A stretch of 37,468 nt of DNA from CANNDT01 sp945876205 (GTDB lineage Bacteria > Acidobacteriota > Vicinamibacteria > Vicinamibacterales > UBA2999). A program made the translations under genes and the position numbers. The stretch lies in the NCBI GenBank assembly GCA_947503365.1, contig CANNDT010000040.1, positions 1 to 37,468 of the forward strand, given 5' to 3'. The notes below the pieces were generated by a model, which made no database searches, had not been told where the DNA came from, and saw only the letters and a program-made list of their open reading frames with translations. Positions 31,603-37,468 of this stretch are shown here, piece by piece; within the stretch, counting starts at the first letter, position 1; each line of letters begins with the position of its first letter.

Positions 31603-32451
31603 ATGGCTTTTGCGACCAAACGCTCCGCCGAACTCGAAGAAGCCCTGGGACCAGGGTCGCCGATCGTCGTCTTCGACAAGGTGTCGCTCGCTTTCGACGA
31701 CAAGGTGATCCTGCGGAACGTCAGTTTTACGCTGATTACCGGGCGCACGAAGATCATCCTCGGCGCCAGCGGAGCGGGGAAGTCGACGATCCTGAAGTTG
31801 ATCCTGGGCCTCCTGAGGCCCGACGCGGGAGTCATCTGGGTCAACGGCGAACGGGTGGAGCGGATGCCCGAGCTCGAGCTGATGAAGGTGCGGGCCGATC
31901 TCGGGATGGTCTTCCAGGAAGGCGCGCTCTTCGACTCGCTCACGGTGGCGGAGAACGTCGGCTACAAGCTGTACGAAGAGACCAAGATGCCGCACGAGCA
32001 GGTACGGCACCGGGTCGAAGAAGTGCTCGGTTTCATCGGGCTCGCCGAATTCATCGACCGGATGCCGTCGGAGCTCTCGGGCGGCCAGCGCCGCCGTGTC
32101 GCGATTGCCCGCGCGATGGCCGCGAAGCCGCGCATCCTGCTCTACGACGAGCCGACCACCGGCCTCGACCCGATCACGGCGACCACCGTGGACGAGGAGA
32201 TCATCAAGCTGCGCGACCTCGAGAACGTCAGCTCGATCGTGGTGACCCACCAGCTGCGCGACGCGTTCTACGTGGCCACTCACGAGGCCACGCGCGGCGA
32301 CGACCATGTCATGCGTATCGAGCCCGCCGACGTGGAGAAGGCGGAAGAAGCCGAATTCATCATGCTGAAAGACGGCTACGTGGCGTTCGAAGGGCACGCA
32401 GCGGAGCTCCGAGACTCGAAGGATCCCTATATCCAGACGTTCCTGTCATGA
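31603..32451 (+). CDS. mlaF: Mla/MCE ABC transporter ATPase
   Basis: This is the ATP-binding subunit of the phospholipid transporter. The 282-residue product has Walker A GASGAGKS (54-61), Q-loop VFQEGALFDSLTV, signature LSGGQ (158-162), Walker B with YDEPTTGLDP (181-190) and the switch histidine in VVTHQ. FQEGALFDSLTV is characteristic of MlaF-type ATPases. A ~20-residue acidic insert (RGDDHVMRIEPADVEKAEEAEF) follows the H-loop, just before the C-terminal FIMLKDGYV. It starts 13 bp after mlaE; mlaD begins 10 bp downstream. Confidence 0.95.
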   Translation: MAFATKRSAELEEALGPGSPIVVFDKVSLAFDDKVILRNVSFTLITGRTKIILGASGAGKSTILKLILGLLRPDAGVIWVNGERVERMPELELMKVRADLGMVFQEGALFDSLTVAENVGYKLYEETKMPHEQVRHRVEEVLGFIGLAEFIDRMPSELSGGQRRRVAIARAMAAKPRILLYDEPTTGLDPITATTVDEEIIKLRDLENVSSIVVTHQLRDAFYVATHEATRGDDHVMRIEPADVEKAEEAEFIMLKDGYVAFEGHAAELRDSKDPYIQTFLS

Positions 32452-32461
32452 GGTTCATTCA

Positions 32462-33499
32462 ATGCCGCGCACGCGTTCGTTAGCCTGGTCCGAGCTCAAG
32501 ATCGGACTGCTGTCCCTGTTGGCCGTCGCCATCGCGATGTTCCTCATCTTCACGTTGAGCGGCGAGGGCGGGTTCTCCTGGCAGCAGTACGGGCTGAAGG
32601 CGATGTTTACGAATGTTCCCGGGCTCAAGCCGGGCGCGCCGGTCCGCGTCGCGGGAGTGGAGGTCGGCACGGTGACGGCGGTCGATCTCACCGGCGACAA
32701 GGTCCAGGTCGAGATGAAAGTCAGCAAGGACGTGCAGGCCCGAATCACCAACACGTCCGTCGCGTCGCTTGGCTCGGTGTCGCTGCTGGGTGAAGCCGCG
32801 GTCGACATCACGCCGTCGAGCAGCGGGACGCCGATTCCTGAATGGGGCTACCTGCGCGTCGTCCCCACGCCCGGGATCGCCGAGGTCACGTCGCAGGCGA
32901 CGATGGGCCTTCAGGAGGCGACCGAGCTCGTGGCTGACATTCGCAGGGGACGGGGCACGGTCGGCAAGCTGTTCACCGATGAGACGCTGTACCGGGAGAT
33001 CAACAGCTTTGTCGTGGCCGCCGAGCAGGTTGCGACCAGCATCAACCAGGGCCGTGGAACGCTGGGACGGCTCACGCAGGATCCTGCCGCGGCCAAGGCG
33101 CTCGAGGCCTCGCTTCAGAACCTCGAGGCGGTCACCGCCCGCATCCGGTCGGGTGAGGGGAGCCTCGGGAAGCTCCTGAATGACGACACCCTCAGCAACT
33201 CGCTCAATGCCGCGACATCGAACCTGGATGCGATTACCGGGCGCATCAACCGCGGGGAAGGGACGGCCGGAAAGCTGGTCACCGACCCGGAGCTCTTCAA
33301 CCGGCTGAATTCGGTGTCGGACCGCCTGGACAAGCTTGTCGGCTCGTTGCAGGCGGGCGAGGGAACCGCGGGTCAGCTGCTGCGCGACAAGCAGTTGTAT
33401 GAGAACATGAATGGAGCTGTGGCCGAGATGCGCGGGCTCGTGAAGGACATCCGCGCCGACCCGAAAAAGTACCTGAACGTGAGAGTCAGCCTTTTCTGA
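32462..33499 (+). CDS. mlaD: MCE-family substrate-binding protein (MlaD-like) with 34-residue repeats
   Basis: This lipid-binding component is anchored in the inner membrane. The 345-residue product has one N-terminal membrane helix (~11-32) and one MCE domain (~42-118, with FTNVPGLKPGAPVRVAGVEVGTV). A long C-terminal helical region carries five copies of a motif GxG[TS]xG[KRQ]LxxD. They start at residues 163, 197, 231, 265 and 299, exactly 34 residues apart. Such repeats occur in longer MCE proteins and could build a helical tube or bundle spanning the periplasm; that role is inference. It ends DPKKYLNVRVSLF, typical of the group. The stop overlaps the next ATG by one base (TGATG). Confidence 0.92.
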   Translation: MPRTRSLAWSELKIGLLSLLAVAIAMFLIFTLSGEGGFSWQQYGLKAMFTNVPGLKPGAPVRVAGVEVGTVTAVDLTGDKVQVEMKVSKDVQARITNTSVASLGSVSLLGEAAVDITPSSSGTPIPEWGYLRVVPTPGIAEVTSQATMGLQEATELVADIRRGRGTVGKLFTDETLYREINSFVVAAEQVATSINQGRGTLGRLTQDPAAAKALEASLQNLEAVTARIRSGEGSLGKLLNDDTLSNSLNAATSNLDAITGRINRGEGTAGKLVTDPELFNRLNSVSDRLDKLVGSLQAGEGTAGQLLRDKQLYENMNGAVAEMRGLVKDIRADPKKYLNVRVSLF

Positions 33500-33918
33500 T
33501 GACCGAACTCTTTCTCGGAATCATCGCGGTGGCCGTGCTGGTGATGGCGGCAATCCAGGTGGCGGCGGTCGTGCTCGCGGCCCGTACCGCCAGGCGCGTC
33601 GATCGGCTTGCCGACCGGCTGGAGCAGGATCTGCGTCCCATCGTCAGCAACCTCCAGGCGATGACGTCGGAGGCCGCCCGCGCCTCCTCGCTGGCGGTGG
33701 CGCAACTGGAGCGCGCCGACCGGCTGTTCAGCGATCTCGGCAACCGCGTGGAGCAGATTCTCGTCGCCGTACAGGACACGCTGATCGCGCCCGCACGCGA
33801 GGGGTTCGCCTGGCTGGCCGGCCTCAAAGCCGCGCTCTCCGCCTTCCGCGAACTGCAGAAGACCGCCCCGGCGACCGCCCCGACCGTCGACGAAGACGAC
33901 GCCCTGTTCATCGGTTAA
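33499..33918 (+). CDS. Small membrane-anchored protein of the Mla operon, function unknown
   Basis: The 139-residue product has one N-terminal membrane helix (~3-28), then a long amphipathic helical region (~30-110) rich in Ala, Arg, Leu and Glu. It ends in a Pro/Thr-rich acidic tail (VDEDDALFIG). It looks like DUF948-type proteins (one helix followed by an apolipophorin-like coiled coil), but this is a resemblance only. A one-base overlap with mlaD and its position as last gene of the operon suggest an accessory role in lipid transport or complex assembly. Confidence 0.7.
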   Translation: MTELFLGIIAVAVLVMAAIQVAAVVLAARTARRVDRLADRLEQDLRPIVSNLQAMTSEAARASSLAVAQLERADRLFSDLGNRVEQILVAVQDTLIAPAREGFAWLAGLKAALSAFRELQKTAPATAPTVDEDDALFIG

Positions 33919-33939
33919 GAGCGCTTCCAGTTGCCCCAA

Positions 33940-33961
33940 AGCGGGCCCGACAAGGCCCGCT
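33940..33961 (+). terminator. Hairpin after the Mla operon
   Basis: AGCGGGCC and GGCCCGCT form a perfect 8-bp stem with the loop CGACAA, 21 bp after the last operon stop. There is no U-run, as at other hairpins in this window. It is likely to end the uvrB-mla transcript or stabilise its 3' end. Confidence 0.5.
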
Positions 33962-33966
33962 CCACA

Positions 33967-33995
33967 TTGACGACCGCCCCGGCAGGTGATACAAG
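33967..33995 (+). promoter_or_regulatory. Possible promoter for the secreted hypothetical gene
   Basis: TTGACG (33967-33972) and TACAAG (33990-33995) are separated by 17 bases, giving a leader of about 50 nt before ATG 34052. The -35 matches the one used by the protease gene at 16773. Confidence 0.35.
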
Positions 33996-34051
33996 TCGCC
34001 TACATTCTCGACCGGAAGGCAAGCCGACCGGAAAGTAGGTTGGGTGTATCC

Positions 34052-34600
34052 ATGACATATTTTTCTCGCGCCGTTGTTTCGATCGCCGCCGCGTTGCTCC
34101 TGCTGCTGGCTCCCTCGATGGCAGGCGCCCAGGACTCGAAGTCCTCAGCGCTGGCCGCGGAGCTGGTGCGTCTCCTGGACCAGGGCAAGCTCGACAGCCT
34201 CGCGGCGAGAGTCGCCGCGCCGGATCATTACGTCGCGGCGCTCTATTTCCCAGGCAGCCAGCTCCTGGTGGTCGGCGCGAAGTACTACGTGCCCGAGCGC
34301 ATGGACGTCTCGATTACCGAAAAGAAGTACCGCGACGTGTATATCGACTTGAATAGCGCGGCGGTGCCGAAAACCAAGATCTTCATTTCCGACCTGGGCG
34401 CCAACGGGCTGCAGGCCAAGAAGAAGGGCAACCAGCCCAACGACACGGTCGACGTCGACGGGAAGACCCATGTCTTCGACGGTGACTGGAAGAAGGCGAA
34501 GGTCTCGGAAGCCGATTACATGAAGGCGTTCAACGATTCCGAGGCCGAATACATCAAGATGCTGGAAGCGCTGGTCGCCCAGGCCAAGAAGTCCTCGTAG
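34052..34600 (+). CDS. Secreted hypothetical protein
   Basis: The 182-residue product begins with a clear signal peptide (MTYFSRAVVSIAAALLLLLAPSMAGAQ, cleavage after AGA or AQ). The mature part is mixed alpha/beta (LVVGAKYYVPERMDVSITEKKYRDVYIDL) and ends in a lysine-rich helix (KAFNDSEAEYIKMLEALVAQAKKSS). No cysteines, membrane helices or catalytic motifs are visible. I do not recognise a family. ATG 34052 is chosen because it starts the signal peptide; the frame continues upstream to 33986 across a probable promoter. It is probably periplasmic. Confidence 0.75.
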   Translation: MTYFSRAVVSIAAALLLLLAPSMAGAQDSKSSALAAELVRLLDQGKLDSLAARVAAPDHYVAALYFPGSQLLVVGAKYYVPERMDVSITEKKYRDVYIDLNSAAVPKTKIFISDLGANGLQAKKKGNQPNDTVDVDGKTHVFDGDWKKAKVSEADYMKAFNDSEAEYIKMLEALVAQAKKSS

Positions 34601-34647
34601 CCCGACCCGCTTTTCAAGTATTCCGTGGCTGGGCCGATTACCTGAAC

Positions 34648-35043
34648 GTGCAGCCACTGCCAATGCCGAGCGGAACCGTGCTACTGGTCGAGGACGAAGC
34701 CCTCGTGCGGGAATTCGTGCGGCGGACGCTGGAGCTGGCGGGCTACAAGGTGATCGAGGCGAAGGACCCGAACGAGGCGCTCAAGACCCTCGAGCTGATG
34801 CAGGGCCGGGTCGACCTCGTGCTGACCGACGTCGTGATGCCCGGCATGAGCGGGCGGATGATGGCCGAGCGGCTGATGGTTCGCTACCCGCGCATGCGCA
34901 TTCTCTACATGTCAGGCAACGCGGAGATCGTCGACCTGCTCACCCGCGCGACGGACGTCCGCGGCGTGATGCTGTCGAAGCCGTTCACGCCCACCGTCTT
35001 GATCGAGCGGGTCAACCAGGCGCTGCACCCCGACGCGGCCTAA
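34648..35043 (+). CDS. Stand-alone receiver-domain protein
   Basis: The 131-residue product is a single CheY-like receiver domain. The acidic pair lies in VEDEALV (E15, D16), the phospho-acceptor is D61 in LVLTDVVMPGMSG, the switch Ser is S89 (LYMSGN) and the conserved lysine K111 is in LSKPF. All catalytic positions are present, so it should be phosphorylated. No output domain follows and no histidine kinase lies nearby. The sequence, especially MPGMSGRMMAERL and LYMSGN, resembles receiver domains found at the C-terminus of hybrid kinases. Start GTG 34648 or ATG 34663; neither has a clear ribosome site. Its partner is unknown. Confidence 0.88.
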   Translation: MQPLPMPSGTVLLVEDEALVREFVRRTLELAGYKVIEAKDPNEALKTLELMQGRVDLVLTDVVMPGMSGRMMAERLMVRYPRMRILYMSGNAEIVDLLTRATDVRGVMLSKPFTPTVLIERVNQALHPDAA

Positions 35044-35113
35044 TAGCCTTACCCTTTCCACGATATAGGTCGCGAGGACCTTGGCCATGCCAGGGCCCTA
35101 TGTGATCGAACGA

Positions 35114-35119
35114 TATAAT
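35114..35119 (+). promoter_or_regulatory. Consensus -10 TATAAT deciding the dioxygenase-like start
   Basis: TATAAT lies nine bases before ATG 35129, so the transcript would begin about at the start codon. It rules out the upstream in-frame start at 35081, which lies before the promoter. The gap between 35044 and 35128 also contains a weak ATAGG...CCTAT inverted repeat. Confidence 0.55.
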
Positions 35120-35128
35120 CTCGCGTCG

Positions 35129-36058
35129 ATGGGTTGGATCCAGAACGTCAATAAAGACGCGGTCGAGCGCGGCCGATTCACGCCGGCAGGGCGGATGCTC
35201 GCGCGCAGCGTGGCGGTGGCCACGCAACCGGGCGACTGGTTCACACGCCGGCTTGCGGCGATGCGCTACACCAGGAAGTGTCCTGCCTTCGATATGCGTC
35301 CGGAGGACGGCTACGCGATTCTGCCGCCCGACCGCCTGCCCGGCACGTCCCAGATCGTTGACCAGTGCCGCCGGCTGTTTGAGCGCAAGCAGGCGGAGCT
35401 CACGCCCATCCCGGCCAAGAGCAAAGGCAAGAAGTCGTTTCTGAGAAACGTGCTCGACGACGAGGATCTGCGAGCGAACCCGGCGCTTGTGGACTTTGCC
35501 CTCTCGGATGGACTCCTCAGCATCGTCACCAGCTATCTCGGGGTCGTTCCCATCCTCAACCGAGTGGACTTGGTCTACTCGATCGCGCGTGCGACGCCGG
35601 ACGCGGAACATATCTCCAGTCAGCTCTTTCACCAGGATCACGAGGGGCTGCGACAGGCCAAGGTCTTTCTCAACATCTTCGATGTCGGCGAAGAGCACGG
35701 TCCGTTCACGCTGATCCCGGCGAGCCGCACCGAGCAGGTGCTGCGCGCGATTCGACGCCAGCGGCGCGAAGCGGGCATCGAGCAGCACGGACATTACCGG
35801 GACGACGAGGTCGCGGCACACGGCGGACTGGCGGAGCAGGTGCGGTCGATCGGTCCAGCGGGGACGGCTGCCATCGTTGACACCTCGCGCTGTCTTCATG
35901 CCGGCAGTCGCGTGCAGCAGGGCCACTTCCGTCTGTGTCTCTACATCCAGTACTGCACGACGGACGAGAAGGCGAATACCTTCGACGGCGAGCGGTTTCG
36001 TCGTGATCCCGTTCGCTGGCTCGCGATCAAGCGTCACGCCGCCGGTCCGGGCGCCTGA
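35129..36058 (+). CDS. Phytanoyl-CoA dioxygenase-like Fe(II)/2-oxoglutarate oxygenase
   Basis: The 309-residue product has the likely iron-binding facial triad of the PhyH fold: H168 and D170 in FHQDHEG, distal H257 in DTSRCLHAGSR, and 2-oxoglutarate-binding R268 in HFRLCLYIQY. The strand VFLNIFDVGEEHGPFTLIPASR between them is typical of the double-stranded beta-helix. Residues 1-110 are basic and helical. Substrates of such orphan members range from lipids to small metabolites and cannot be predicted. The start at ATG 35129 follows a perfect -10 at nine bases, suggesting a leaderless mRNA. The neighbours give no pathway clue. Confidence 0.75.
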   Translation: MGWIQNVNKDAVERGRFTPAGRMLARSVAVATQPGDWFTRRLAAMRYTRKCPAFDMRPEDGYAILPPDRLPGTSQIVDQCRRLFERKQAELTPIPAKSKGKKSFLRNVLDDEDLRANPALVDFALSDGLLSIVTSYLGVVPILNRVDLVYSIARATPDAEHISSQLFHQDHEGLRQAKVFLNIFDVGEEHGPFTLIPASRTEQVLRAIRRQRREAGIEQHGHYRDDEVAAHGGLAEQVRSIGPAGTAAIVDTSRCLHAGSRVQQGHFRLCLYIQYCTTDEKANTFDGERFRRDPVRWLAIKRHAAGPGA

Positions 36059-36062
36059 CAGG

Positions 36063-36084
36063 TATACTCGGCCCGACGCGGAGG
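36063..36084 (+). promoter_or_regulatory. Promoter -10 and ribosome site of the tannase-like gene
   Basis: TATACT (36063-36068) is followed by GGAGG (36080-36084), five bases before ATG 36090. This is one of the few genes here with both a -10 and a strong Shine-Dalgarno sequence. Confidence 0.5.
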
Positions 36085-36089
36085 CGCCG

Positions 36090-37382
36090 ATGAAGATTTC
36101 ACAAATTGCGTGCGCGATCTCGGTTGTAGCGTGCCTGTCTGCAGTGCCGGCATTCGCGGCGACGTGCGACAGCCTGGCGGCGCTGGCGTTGAAGGACGCG
36201 AAGATTACGACCGCCCAGATCGTGCCTGCCGGCCAGTTTTCGGCGCCCGGCGAGCGTGAAGGCCGGGCGAATCCGTACAAGACCCTGCCGGAGTTCTGCC
36301 GCGTCGCGGCCACCCTGACGCCCACGAGCGATTCAGATATCAAGGTGGAGGTCTGGTTGCCGTCCAGCGGCTGGAACGGCAAGTTCCAGGCGGTTGGGAA
36401 CGGCGGCTGGGCGGGCGTCATCAGCTATGCCGCGATGGCCGAGGCCGTTCGGGCCGGATATGCCAGCGCGTCAACCGACACCGGGCACGTGGGAGGACGC
36501 GGCACGTTCGCGCTGGGTCATCCCGAAAAGCTGATCGACTTCGCATGGCGCTCCGAGCACGAGATGACGGTGAAGGCCAAGGCGGTCGTCTCGGAGTTCT
36601 ACGGCAGCGCGCCCAAGCTGTCGTACTGGAATGGCTGTTCGACCGGTGGCCGGCAGGGCCTCAAGCTCGCGCAGATGTTTCCGAACGACTTCGACGGCAT
36701 CATCGCGGGAGCCCCCGCAAACCGTACGGCCATCTCCCTGTGGATCGCCGATGCCGTGCTGAAGGATCCGGCCAGCTACATCCCGCCGACGAAGTACCCG
36801 GTGATCCACAAGGCGGCGGTCGCCGCGTGCGACGGTCGCGACGGCGTCACGGACGGCCTCATCGACGATCCGACCACGTGCGAGTTCGACCCCAAGGTGC
36901 TGCTCTGCAAGGCCGGGGACGGTCCCTCGTGCCTGACGGCGCCCCAGGTGACGGCGACGAAGAAGATTTACTCTCCTGCGGTCAATCCGCGCACCGGGAA
37001 GGAACTGTTTTCGTCACTCGTGCCGGGGACAGAACTGGGCTGGGGTGTGCAGGCGCTCGGGCCGGAGCCGTCGGCCAACATCTACGATCAGTACCGCTAC
37101 GTGGCGTTCAAGGATCCGAAGTGGGATTGGAAGACGTTCAACTTCGACAGCGACCTCGAGCGCAGCGACACGCCGGAAAACCTGATCATGAACGGAACCG
37201 ATCCGAACATGCAGCCGTTCTTCTCGCACGGCGGAAAGCTCCTCCTGTATCACGGCTGGAGCGACCCGAACGTGCCGACGCTGAACACCATCAAGTACTA
37301 CAAGAGCGTGGTCGAGAACCTCGGCGGCGCGGCCAAGGCGTCCAACAGCGTTCGGTTGTGGAGATGTCCCAGTAGCTGTTGA
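36090..37382 (+). pseudogene. Tannase/feruloyl esterase family gene, 3' end lost to an insertion
   Basis: The family comprises secreted esterases acting on plant phenolic esters. The frame encodes 430 residues with a signal peptide (cleavage near AFAA, residue ~24), the nucleophile S184 in NGCSTGGRQG, the calcium-loop-like region ACDGRDGVTDGLIDDP (247-261), and the catalytic aspartate D392 in YHGWSDPNVP. After SNSVRL (residue ~423) the frame leaves the family: only WRCPSSC and a stop follow. Members normally continue about 90-100 residues, including the MxHCxGG segment with the catalytic histidine. The loss begins where the sequence turns into an insertion-element-like end (37357). The product is therefore probably inactive. 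Codon use is normal up to the break. Confidence 0.8.
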
Positions 37383-37468
37383 AAATTGAAAGCGGCGGCT
37401 CCTCACTGCTCGTGATACACGAGTGGTGTCTAAGCCCGAGGCGCAAGCCTCACAAGAAGGAGCCGCCA
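37357..37468 (+). mobile_element. Left end of an insertion element, possibly IS21 family, running off the window
   Basis: At 37357 the tannase-like gene is replaced by TGTGGAGATGTCCC and then GTTGAAAATTGAAAGC (37378-37393). A terminal TGT..., a TGTCC near position 10 and a GAAAATTGA word recall left ends of IS21-type elements, from memory. No transposase frame is visible in the remaining 112 bp; istA would lie beyond the edge. The segment from 37394 on folds strongly and could instead mark an RNA-bearing element. The contig may end here because the element is multi-copy. Confidence 0.5.
37394..37467 (+). other. Folded three-way junction inside the inserted element
   Basis: The outer stem pairs GGCGGCTCCT (37394-37403) with AGGAGCCGCC (37458-37467), 10 perfect pairs. 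Hairpin A (37404-37428) has 11 pairs, two of them G-U, and the loop ATA. Hairpin B pairs GAGGC (37438-37442) with GCCTC (37447-37451) around GCAA, a GNRA-type loop. This reads like a structured RNA or a protein-binding DNA end. It is not a tRNA: no D- or T-arm fits. Confidence 0.55.

Noticed and set aside
34648..35043. Receiver protein as part of a two-component operon
   Set aside because: No histidine kinase or output-domain gene is adjacent; neighbours are unrelated, so it is listed as an orphan.
35081..35128. Upstream start of the dioxygenase-like gene
   Set aside because: It precedes the TATAAT at 35114-35119, so it would not be transcribed from that promoter.
37394..37468. tRNA-like element (7-bp acceptor-like stem GGCGGCT/AGCCGCC plus A, about 75 nt)
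   Set aside because: No D-arm, anticodon arm or T-loop (TTCRA) can be placed; the internal helices do not fit a cloverleaf.
1..37468. CRISPR array, rRNA or tRNA genes, integrase attachment sites, defence operon
   Set aside because: I looked for regular spaced repeats, conserved rRNA/tRNA words and nuclease or toxin-antitoxin motifs and found none that hold up.

Overview
The window is G+C-rich and gene-dense, with short intergenic gaps and mostly housekeeping genes. It looks like a chromosomal contig from an Acidobacteriota genome, most likely Vicinamibacteria (subgroup 6). The reasons are codon use, a VWFA-related protein of the kind typical of Acidobacteria, MCE/Mla genes with Gram-negative outer-membrane features, and several mobile palindromic repeats of the kind I associate with such genomes. 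The taxonomic call is inference; no rRNA or tRNA gene is visible.

Layout. Positions 1-12324 carry a plus-strand housekeeping run: the end of a GAF-domain protein, era, mgtE, recO, glyQ, glyS, ppdK, a CorA-type transporter and mutL. Most are a few bases apart or overlap. Positions 12404-16732 hold a two-gene RND efflux unit (lipoprotein adaptor and inner-membrane pump) without an outer-membrane channel gene. A 279-bp gap follows, with a promoter and a strongly folded leader, and then a membrane-anchored trypsin-like protease (17012-17938). On the minus strand, trmH-like and rarA form a coupled pair (17976-20185), convergent with the protease. Both ends of the trmH-like gene touch copies of a mobile 44-bp palindrome. 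greA, a patatin-like protein without its catalytic serine, and a Cys/Met-metabolism PLP enzyme follow on plus (20337-23270). A small secreted protein and a DHH phosphoesterase with an extra N-terminal domain lie on minus (23294-25430). The phosphoesterase diverges from a large unrecognised secreted, probably outer-membrane, protein (25441-27813). Then come a VWFA-related protein, uvrB, an Mla-type lipid transport operon (mlaE-mlaF-mlaD plus a small membrane protein), a secreted hypothetical protein, a lone receiver protein, a phytanoyl-CoA-dioxygenase-like protein and a tannase/feruloyl-esterase-like gene. The last gene is cut off at about 37357 by what looks like the left end of an insertion element, which contains a folded three-way junction and runs off the window.

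The main surprises are small-scale. Palindromic elements have been inserted in and around genes; one sits in-frame inside recO and another supplies the last codons and stop of trmH. Several genes have a -10-like hexamer only 7-13 bases before the start codon, which points to leaderless transcripts. Two unassigned folded nucleic-acid elements occur, at 16852-16943 and 37394-37467. I do not see a complete defence, CRISPR or biosynthetic system.
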